Assembly: GCA_044356305.1 (NCBI GenBank)
Contig: JBIKWM010000031.1
Span: forward strand, 1-38,129
Direction: 5' to 3'
Length of the DNA stretch: 38,129 nt
Origin: JBIKWM01 sp044356305
Lineage (GTDB): Bacteria > Bacteroidota > Bacteroidia > UBA10329
Shown: one piece after another, positions 19,305 to 25,380 of the stretch
Position numbering within the stretch: the stretch's first letter is position 1
Layout of the letters: every line of letters begins with the position of its first letter
Translations under genes and position numbers: made by a program
The notes under the pieces: model-generated
What the model was told of the DNA's origin: nothing
Databases searched by the model: none
What the model saw: only the letters and a program-made list of their open reading frames with translations

Positions 19305-19347
19305 AAAAAAACGGCCGCTGCAGCGCAAATGGCTGCTGCAGCGGCCG
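19305..19347 (-). terminator. Strong hairpin terminator directly after nosZ
   Basis: On the minus strand a perfect 12-bp stem (CGGCCGCTGCAG pairing with CTGCAGCGGCCG, 12-base loop) is followed by seven T residues. It lies 12 bp after the nosZ stop and 70 bp before the next nos gene. It probably ends most transcripts at nosZ and lets a fraction continue into the maturation genes. Confidence 0.9.
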
Positions 19348-19359
19348 CGGTCAAGTCAC

Positions 19360-21339
19360 TTACTTCGGGCCGGTCTGCCCGAGCGAGAAGGTTAGCGGCA
19401 CATTGCTGCTTGCCGGTGACACCCTCAGGTAGCCCTGCATCTCCTGGTGCAATGCCGAGCAGAAGTCTGTGCAATAGAAGGGTACCACACCTACACGGTC
19501 CGGAACCCACTTCAAGGTCTGGGTGGCCCCTGGCATGATCAGCAGTTCGGCCGCGTTGGCACCTTTGATGGCAAAGCCATGCGGCACATCCCAGTCCTGC
19601 TCCAGATTGGTGACGTGGAAGTACACCTCATCGCCCAATTTTACTCCTTCGATGTTGTCGGGCGAGAAGTGCGAGCGGATACTGGTCATGTACACATGTA
19701 CCTCTTTCCCTTTACGTTCCACCTTGGCCTGGCCTTCACCCTTCGATGCATAAGGATGCTGGTTCTCTTCCAGCTTATAGAACTTCACCTGCTTGTCCTT
19801 GATCAGGCTGGCGGGCAGGGCCTCGGCATAGTGCGGTTCTCCAATGGTCGGGAAGTCGAGCAGCAGTTGCATCTTATCGCCTGATATATCATACAACTGG
19901 GCCGATTGGCACAGTTCGGGCCCGGTGGGCAGGTAGCGGTCCTTGGTTATCTTGTTGTAGGCGATCAGGTACTTGCCATGCGGCTTGGCAGATGGTCCAC
20001 CAGGAATGCAGATGTGACCTACCGAGTAGTACGTTGGGGCACGGTCGAGCACCTGTAACGTGGCAATGTCCCATTTCACCACTTCAGACGAAACGAACAT
20101 GGATGTATAGGCACTTCCCTTACCATCAAACTCCGTATGCAAAGGGCCGAGGCCGGGCTTTTCTACAATGCCATGCAGGGCAGACTCGTATCGGATCACA
20201 GGGTGGCCGGCATATTCACCTTCAAAATCCTTGGCCTCAATGGCCTTCATGAGTTTTGTGTAGGAGAATACAGGGATCTGAGCGGCCAATTTGCCACTGC
20301 CCACGATGTATTCACCAGATGGGTCCACATCGCAACCATGGGGTGATTTAGGGCAAGGAACGAAGTAGATGATATCCTTCAGCACCAGCGGATCGAGCTG
20401 TAGCACCTCCTCCATCATGGTCGATGTGGCTGAATGGGTCTTGTGGTCCATCTTGTTGTGGGCGTAGCGGGCCTTGGTCTTGGTGCCCTTGCCTTCCTGG
20501 ATGTACTGCTCGGCCTTTTTCCAGTTCACTGCCATAATGAAGTCCTTGTCCTTCTGTGAGGCATTCACCTCGAGCAAAGAATAGGCCGCCTCGCTGTTAT
20601 AGCAGGAGAAGAAGAACCACCCGTGCGATGGGCCCTTGCCCGCACGGGCGAGGTCAAAGTTCACAGGCGGTGCCACCAGCTGAAAAGCAAGGTTCATCTC
20701 TCCCTGAGGCGAAACGCTGATGAAGCTCACCGTACCCCTGAAGTTCTCCTTGTAGGTGCTGATGGGCACATCGCGCTGGGCATCCTCACCGATGGGCACA
20801 GAGAAGCGCGAACTGGCCACCACATACTCCGAATTCTCGGTGATGAAAGGTGATGAGTGATTGCCACCGCTGTTGGGCAGTTCAATGATCTCCTCGGTGT
20901 CAAAGGTGGTCAGGTCCACACGGGCAACGCGGGGCGTGTTGTTCGCATTGCCAAAGGCCCATCTGCCATCGTGCTCGCCCTTGGTCTGCGAGAGTGCGAT
21001 GTGGTGAAGGTCGTCCCAGGGTACAAAACCATGCGAGGTGTTCAGCATGGGCTTTGATTCTTCGCTGAATCCGTAGCCCTTTTCAGCATCGACCGAGAAT
21101 ACGGGCACTACGCGGAATACCCGGCCCGATGGCAGACCCACTACGCTCATCTGGCCATTGAATCCGCCCGAGATGATGTTGTAGAACTCATCGTGCTGGC
21201 CAGGCGGCACATAGGCTTTCACGGCAGCATCGCCCACGCCTACCTGACCTGGGGTCTTGGGCTTACAGCCCGGTAGCAGCGCACCCACCACCATGGCGGC
21301 CAGTGCAGTGCCTTTGAGAATTGAATGTGTTGTGTTCAT
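19360..21339 (-). CDS. nosZ: Nitrous oxide reductase, clade II (Sec-type)
   Basis: 659 residues. The enzyme reduces N2O to N2 in the periplasm with a CuZ catalytic centre and a CuA electron entry site. The leader is a plain Sec signal with a lipobox-like end (ALLPGC, Cys25) and no twin arginine, the mark of clade II. The N-terminal seven-bladed propeller shows CuZ-ligand His clusters: TSHGFVPWDDLHH, GGNHSSPF, SVGHICI, KPHGKYLI and GEPHYAEA. The C-terminal cupredoxin has His587 (WDVPHGF) and the full CuA motif Cys623, Cys627, His631, Met634 in FYCTDFCSALHQEM. It is preceded by the FAS1 and cytochrome c genes and followed by a strong terminator. All key ligands seem present, so it should be active. 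Confidence 0.98.
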   Translation of the reverse strand: MNTTHSILKGTALAAMVVGALLPGCKPKTPGQVGVGDAAVKAYVPPGQHDEFYNIISGGFNGQMSVVGLPSGRVFRVVPVFSVDAEKGYGFSEESKPMLNTSHGFVPWDDLHHIALSQTKGEHDGRWAFGNANNTPRVARVDLTTFDTEEIIELPNSGGNHSSPFITENSEYVVASSRFSVPIGEDAQRDVPISTYKENFRGTVSFISVSPQGEMNLAFQLVAPPVNFDLARAGKGPSHGWFFFSCYNSEAAYSLLEVNASQKDKDFIMAVNWKKAEQYIQEGKGTKTKARYAHNKMDHKTHSATSTMMEEVLQLDPLVLKDIIYFVPCPKSPHGCDVDPSGEYIVGSGKLAAQIPVFSYTKLMKAIEAKDFEGEYAGHPVIRYESALHGIVEKPGLGPLHTEFDGKGSAYTSMFVSSEVVKWDIATLQVLDRAPTYYSVGHICIPGGPSAKPHGKYLIAYNKITKDRYLPTGPELCQSAQLYDISGDKMQLLLDFPTIGEPHYAEALPASLIKDKQVKFYKLEENQHPYASKGEGQAKVERKGKEVHVYMTSIRSHFSPDNIEGVKLGDEVYFHVTNLEQDWDVPHGFAIKGANAAELLIMPGATQTLKWVPDRVGVVPFYCTDFCSALHQEMQGYLRVSPASSNVPLTFSLGQTGPK

Positions 21340-21382
21340 GTTCAGATCGGTTTAGGAAGTTTCAGTTCATTGATTGTTCAGA

Positions 21383-21934
21383 TTACTCAGGCAGCAGGAC
21401 AGCATCTATCACATGGATGACCCCATTCGAGGCCTCCACAGATGCAACGATGTTGGCCCCGTTCACTTTCACCTTGTCACCCTCTTTGGTGATTGTGATG
21501 TTCTTACCGCTCACCTGGTTCAAGGTCATTCCGTCCTGCATCAGGTTGGTCCTTATCACACCCACATACACATGGTGCTCAAGGATGTGCGTGAGCTTTT
21601 CCTTGTTCTCGGGTTTGAGCAGGGTCTCAACTGTGCCCGCAGGTAGAGCGTCAAATGCCGAGTTGACCGGTGCGAACACCGTAAATGGCCCGACATTGGA
21701 AAGGACATCCACCAGTCCGGCAGTGGTCACTGCTGTCACTAGCGTGGCGTGGTCCTCAGATCCGACTGCAATCTGCACCACATTGGGTTTGGAAGTTTCG
21801 TCTTTCACGGCCGATTGGCCAGCTCCAGGTGCCACTCCACCGGTGGCTGATGTGTCGGCAGCAGGTTGCGAACAAGTGGCCAGCAGCGTTGCGCAGACGC
21901 TGGCGGTCAGCAATTGTAGGATTGGTGTTCTCAT
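21383..21934 (-). CDS. Fasciclin (FAS1) domain lipoprotein in the nos operon
   Basis: 183 residues. The leader ends in LLATC (Cys21), a lipobox, followed by a Ser/Ala/Gly-rich linker to about residue 50 and then one complete FAS1 domain: the H1-type motif GPFTVFAPVNSAFDALPAGT, then LTHILEHHVYVG, and the closing H2-type motif NGVIHVIDAVLLP. FAS1 domains usually mediate adhesion or protein contacts. The role in N2O respiration is not known; one guess is holding NosZ or the cytochrome near the membrane. It lies 43 bp upstream of nosZ and 46 bp after the cytochrome gene on the same strand, so it is almost certainly co-transcribed. Confidence 0.95.
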   Translation of the reverse strand: MRTPILQLLTASVCATLLATCSQPAADTSATGGVAPGAGQSAVKDETSKPNVVQIAVGSEDHATLVTAVTTAGLVDVLSNVGPFTVFAPVNSAFDALPAGTVETLLKPENKEKLTHILEHHVYVGVIRTNLMQDGMTLNQVSGKNITITKEGDKVKVNGANIVASVEASNGVIHVIDAVLLPE

Positions 21935-21980
21935 GATTCTGATTGGTTATGGTGTTACGCTTGGTGTGTGTTCGGCCGGT

Positions 21981-22475
21981 TCAGCCCTTAGTGGCTTCAT
22001 CCTTCTTGCCTTGGGTGTCCTCATCGTTCTTGCGCATGAACTCAAGTACAGATCGGGCATCGCCAGTAGAGAGGTTCTGGTTGGGCATGCGCATGAGGCA
22101 CTCCTCGAGAAGGGCCTGAGCGGCTGGATCCTTATCCAGCATCACTTCCGTATTGGTTATCATGTTCATGATCCACTCGGGCCTTCTGCGGTTTGTGATA
22201 CCCGCGAAACCAGGGCCCACCACCCGCATTTCGTCCAGCTTGTGGCACGATGAGCATTTCATCTCGTAGATGGCCTTACCGGCCACCACCATGGACTGTT
22301 CAAGTGGGTCAGTCAGTTTCACCTCGGTAATGGCACCGATGCCCTTGGGGTCGGAACTTGGTTTTTCCAACATTGACTGTGCCGGGGCGGCCTCGGGTTT
22401 AGGGGCGTCACCACCGCCACAGGCAGAGATGAGGGCCGCAGAACTTAAGGTCATTGAAAAAAGGAACCTTTTCAT
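21981..22475 (-). CDS. Lipoprotein class I cytochrome c, probable electron donor to NosZ
   Basis: 164 residues. Signal peptide with lipobox ALISAC (Cys19), a Pro/Ala-rich linker, then a single c-type heme site C74-S-S-C77-H78 and a probable axial methionine in LMRMPN (Met130). The C-terminus is a short charged tail (KNDEDTQGKKDEATKG). Its place next to nosZ and the absence of a nosR or nosGH electron-transfer gene in the island suggest that it passes electrons from the quinol-oxidising chain to the CuA site of NosZ (inferred). The gene belongs to the single-direction operon, about 30 bp after the membrane protein gene upstream. Confidence 0.94.
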   Translation of the reverse strand: MKRFLFSMTLSSAALISACGGGDAPKPEAAPAQSMLEKPSSDPKGIGAITEVKLTDPLEQSMVVAGKAIYEMKCSSCHKLDEMRVVGPGFAGITNRRRPEWIMNMITNTEVMLDKDPAAQALLEECLMRMPNQNLSTGDARSVLEFMRKNDEDTQGKKDEATKG

Positions 22476-22507
22476 GGTATTGAGATTGATGGTTGGTTTT
22501 GATGATT

Positions 22508-23800
22508 TCAGATCGGTATGGCTCTCACTTCATGACTTTTCCGCATCAGTCCAGTAAGGACCAATGAGATGCCGACCGGCATTGGGATCGATGCCAGAAA
22601 AAGGAGAAAATGGTAGTTCGGAATGAAGCCTGCCTCCATCCACAGTAAGGTGCCTTGGCCCATGAGGAGGAACTCAGTGATAACAAATCCCGCCAGAATC
22701 AACAACCATCCCCGCTTGTCCGAAGGCTGATAAGGAAGATGGCCTTGCTCAAGGAGTACTCCGGCTACACTGAAGGTGACCGAACCGAGTACGATGAGGT
22801 GAATGAACCCGATCACGTAATTCTTGATGGTGTATGATATGGTGGCCACAACCGGAAGCGCTACTGCTATCTGTATCATCACCTTTAGCAACAAGGCAAG
22901 AAGGCCGGCCAGCAGCAGCCAGTGCTTGGGGTCGTTCACCTTGGCCTGCACATGCAGCACGTTGGCAATGGGCCACAGGATCAGCCCAAAGGCAATGGCC
23001 TGCACCACCACGCCAAGACTGTTGACATAAAACAGTGCCGGTACCGGTGTACTCCAGGTCACGCTCAGGGTAAAAGTGAGTATGAGCGAGAATGTCAGAA
23101 TCCAGAACCCGCGGCCGATGCCTGTTCTAAGTCCATTTCCAAGACCAGTATGCCTGAGCAGAATGGCAAACACCCCGAAAGTGAGCCACCCGTTGAGTTG
23201 GAAATGAAGGAACCATTGAATGCACATGAAGTAAAGAGGATGCAGCCTACCGAGTATGGCCACTACCGGCCCGATGGCCAACAATCCGATGAAGGAAACA
23301 AGCATCCAGATCACCGACCAGCGGGCGAATCTCACTGAGACATCACCTCTGCTGGCATTGAGGTCAGCCAACATGCGTTTAGAGAAAATAGTCGCGCTCA
23401 CAAGATGGAGCAGGCCGAACAGGATACTTGCCATTCCATAGCCCTGCAAGGGGAACGATACGGTCATGCCCACACAGGCAAGGACATTAATGGCCAGCAC
23501 ACCCCTGTACCGGGCAGAACGGCTATTATCTGTGACGAATACCGTGAGCAGTCCACCACTTATCAGCATGAAGGCCCAACCCATAAGGGCCACATGAGAA
23601 TGCGCATGCAGGATGTTCTTGTAACTCAACAGAGGAATTGACCAAACGAACATGTATCGCATGGCAAGTCCAAGCAGAGATGCTATCAGGAAGAAAGAAG
23701 CGGCCGCCTTCCACCAGGATCGCATAAACACTCTGTTCAGCATCCCGGTCCCCGTTTCCACATCATATGTGATTGTGTTCGTCACCACTTCCTGGTTCAT
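22508..23800 (-). CDS. Polytopic membrane protein, heme-copper oxidase subunit I-like
   Basis: 430 residues with about 12 hydrophobic segments. Near the second helix it has a His-rich motif LHAHSHVALMGW (His65, His67, His69), and later QWFLHFQLNGW. In Bacteroidota such proteins are often annotated as cytochrome c oxidase subunit I-like and sit beside ric/hemerythrin genes. The pattern also recalls NnrS, a heme-copper membrane protein of the NO response, so both remain possible. The full set of oxidase ligands is not apparent to me, so a true oxidase or NO reductase is not claimed. The start codon overlaps the ric stop in TAATG, implying coupled translation, which supports a shared job in NO handling. 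Confidence 0.87.
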   Translation of the reverse strand: MNQEVVTNTITYDVETGTGMLNRVFMRSWWKAAASFFLIASLLGLAMRYMFVWSIPLLSYKNILHAHSHVALMGWAFMLISGGLLTVFVTDNSRSARYRGVLAINVLACVGMTVSFPLQGYGMASILFGLLHLVSATIFSKRMLADLNASRGDVSVRFARWSVIWMLVSFIGLLAIGPVVAILGRLHPLYFMCIQWFLHFQLNGWLTFGVFAILLRHTGLGNGLRTGIGRGFWILTFSLILTFTLSVTWSTPVPALFYVNSLGVVVQAIAFGLILWPIANVLHVQAKVNDPKHWLLLAGLLALLLKVMIQIAVALPVVATISYTIKNYVIGFIHLIVLGSVTFSVAGVLLEQGHLPYQPSDKRGWLLILAGFVITEFLLMGQGTLLWMEAGFIPNYHFLLFLASIPMPVGISLVLTGLMRKSHEVRAIPI

Positions 23801-24468
23801 TAGGCCATGGCTGGCTGTGTTGATAGGGTGCGGGGGAAAAGAATGTTGTTCTCAAGATGCACATGCTTGTGCAGGTCTCTCTCAAAATCGGCCAGCATGG
23901 CAAAGGCCACCCTATAGGTCTGGCAACCATCTGCAGGGCAGATGTATCCATGTGTCAAGGCCGAAATCTCTTTGAACCTTGCCCCTTCTATCTCATGTTC
24001 CTTCTTGAAGTGATCCAGGTTGACAGGAACCTCCTCATAGCGGATGTTTGGGAAAAGTTCCGACTCCTCAAGGTCCATATGCTCAATCAGGGCCGTTGCA
24101 GATTCACTGAAGAGAGTGGAGATGCTGTACAATTCCGGATGCCTCGTTCCATGCACCGTACAGAGTTTACTCAGATATGACCTGATAATCGGCACAGTCC
24201 GCCTCACATAGGCATGATGCTCCGAAATGACCACATCGATCAAAGTGCCGTTGGACATGCTCTGATATTGCCTCTGAGGAGCGGAATCAAGTGCTGTTCG
24301 CAGTTCATCCAGCATCTGATTCAGGTCTATGTTATCTCTGCCACATGCCTTGCCCAGACTCACACCTCCACCGCAACAGAAGTCGATTCCGTGGGCTGTG
24401 AAAACGGCTGCTGTCCGATAGTCAGATGCAACCAGCGCGGAGATCAAGGAATTTTCGGTCATTTCCAT
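23800..24468 (-). CDS. ric: Ric/ScdA (YtfE) family iron-sulfur cluster repair di-iron protein
   Basis: 222 residues, the family's usual length. Residues ~1-60 are the ScdA_N/DUF542 domain with the signature GIDFCCGGG (Cys31, Cys32). Residues ~75-215 are a hemerythrin-like four-helix domain with the iron-ligand pattern EHHAYVRR, EHMDLEESELFP, DHFKKEHEIEG and HKHVHLENNILFP. Ric proteins help to restore Fe-S clusters damaged by NO or peroxide in the cytoplasm. The gene heads the nos transcription unit behind the Rrf2-type regulator, with 46 bp between. Genetic linkage with nos fits a nitrosative-stress role. The leader region contains GGATAAAAAGATCC on the minus strand, a candidate regulatory site. 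Confidence 0.95.
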   Translation of the reverse strand: MEMTENSLISALVASDYRTAAVFTAHGIDFCCGGGVSLGKACGRDNIDLNQMLDELRTALDSAPQRQYQSMSNGTLIDVVISEHHAYVRRTVPIIRSYLSKLCTVHGTRHPELYSISTLFSESATALIEHMDLEESELFPNIRYEEVPVNLDHFKKEHEIEGARFKEISALTHGYICPADGCQTYRVAFAMLADFERDLHKHVHLENNILFPRTLSTQPAMA

Positions 24469-24514
24469 CTTATAAAGAGTTGTGGATCTTTTTATCCTTT
24501 TTTAGTTTAGAAAA

Positions 24515-24949
24515 TCAAATGACCAATCTTGTCCTGTGATTCCGATAATCCTCTGCCACGTCATCAAGCGAAGTGTTGATCAGCACATTGCTGTATCTAT
24601 CTCGGAGCGCAACAAAATGATCGTGAACCGCACATGGATGCTCAGAGGAACATGATTCAAGACCGAGCACGCAGTTCCTGATCATGCCGTCACCGTCAAA
24701 AATTCTTACCACATCCATCAGGCTGATCTCCGCGTTGGACTGACTAATTTCAAATCCGCCCTGTGGTCCACGCAATGAGACGAGGAGCCCACCTTTCACA
24801 AGCTGTTGCAGAATTTTTGCTGTGAACGCTTCAGGCGACTTGATCTGAGAGGAAATCTCCCTAAGCCCTACACGCTTACCACTTTCCTGGTTGGCTCTGA
24901 TGTAGATCATGGTCTTGATTGCGTACTCGCAGGCCTTAGAGAAGAACAC
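24515..24949 (-). CDS. Rrf2-family Fe-S transcription regulator (NsrR/IscR-like)
   Basis: 144 residues, typical of the family. The N-terminal winged helix covers residues 1-65 (MFFSKACEYAIKTMIYI, then REISSQIKSPEAFTAKILQQL as the recognition region and RGPQGGFEIS as the wing). Three cysteines, Cys93, Cys100 and Cys106 (spacing CX6CX5C), are placed as in NsrR and IscR and should bind an Fe-S cluster. It is probably an NO- or iron-sulfur-responsive regulator of the operon that follows; the exact ligand cannot be read from the sequence. A good promoter lies just upstream at 24967-24995. The gene is the first of the island on the minus strand. Confidence 0.94.
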   Translation of the reverse strand: MFFSKACEYAIKTMIYIRANQESGKRVGLREISSQIKSPEAFTAKILQQLVKGGLLVSLRGPQGGFEISQSNAEISLMDVVRIFDGDGMIRNCVLGLESCSSEHPCAVHDHFVALRDRYSNVLINTSLDDVAEDYRNHRTRLVI

Positions 24950-24966
24950 TGTTCCGTGCTTTGGGC

Positions 24967-24995
24967 CAAACGTATTGGCATCGGGATAAGGACAA
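24967..24995 (-). promoter_or_regulatory. Bacteroidota-type promoter of the Rrf2 regulator with possible operator
   Basis: On the minus strand TTG (24995-24993), an 18-bp spacer and a perfect -7 box TACGTTTG (24974-24967) lie 17 bp before the ATG. The spacer contains TCCTTATCC, whose complement GGATAAGGA is echoed at 25037 (GGATAAG) and before ric (GGATAAAAA), so it may be an autoregulatory site. Confidence 0.62.
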
Positions 24996-25223
24996 AGAGT
25001 CTCAAGTCAGCTCTGAAACTGATTTTCGACAGCTCGGATAAGACCCCACCCCTTTGACGTGCGGGACTTGGTACGCAAAATCTGTGACCTTGTGAATAAG
25101 TCGAGCCGCCATCTACCTTGACCTAACAAAGGCCTTGACCATGAGGACCTCAAAAAGTTCCAAAACCATGATGACGTCTGCCTCATCAATTTTTTCACAA
25201 TTGGTCGTAATAGGTGTTCACAC

Positions 25224-25299
25224 ACGTGCGCACCCGCATACAGCAGGTGATCTACGATTCCATTGTGAAGCGGAGGTGAGCGGGGCCTCTTGGCACACC
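25224..25299 (+). repeat. Right 76-bp direct repeat, orphan 3' end of the GH3/beta-lactamase gene
   Basis: Copy of 15417-15492 with 74 of 76 matches. It holds the last 17 codons (from VRTRIQQ to IVKRR) and stop of the GH3/beta-lactamase gene at 25226-25279, with no gene body in front, so it is a relic and not a functional gene. The sequence to its right leads into the prolyl oligopeptidase gene and probably represents the original neighbour of the GH3 gene. Confidence 0.97.
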
Positions 25300-25380
25300 T
25301 TAACATATTGTAGCACAGGCCCAATTTCAAGACGCCCTGCATTGGCGTTATTTGCGGCCGTGTACATTTCACCCATTCAC

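Larger units (their letters stand above)
15493..25223. other. Nitrous oxide reduction island between direct repeats
   Basis: Eleven genes, all on the minus strand, lie between the two copies of the 76-bp repeat. The island has lower GC than its surroundings: single 60-base samples give 47% (24001), 50% (20041), against 68% (13201) and 63% (26881) in the flanking genes. The two flanking genes are both on the plus strand and would be neighbours about 100 bp apart if the island and one repeat copy were removed. No integrase, transposase or replication gene is present. Acquisition by lateral transfer is an inference from these facts. Confidence 0.72.
24950..25380. other. Island end and upstream region of the prolyl oligopeptidase gene
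   Basis: Holds the Rrf2 promoter (24967-24995), a second GGATAAG motif at 25037, the inner end of the island (to 25223), the right copy of the direct repeat (25224-25299) and about 80 bp of leader for the next gene. The long forward frame beginning at 25135 is an artefact that reads through the repeat out of its native frame. No integrase or RNA gene is visible here. Confidence 0.6.

Noticed and set aside
19235..19510. Upstream extension of the NosB-like protein
   Set aside because: It would have to be translated through the nosZ 3' end and the terminator; its Ala-rich run is simply the hairpin translated.
25135..25380. N-terminal extension of the prolyl oligopeptidase
   Set aside because: It reads through the island repeat in a frame different from that of the GH3 gene end and has no signal; the ATG at 25381 starts a clean lipoprotein leader.
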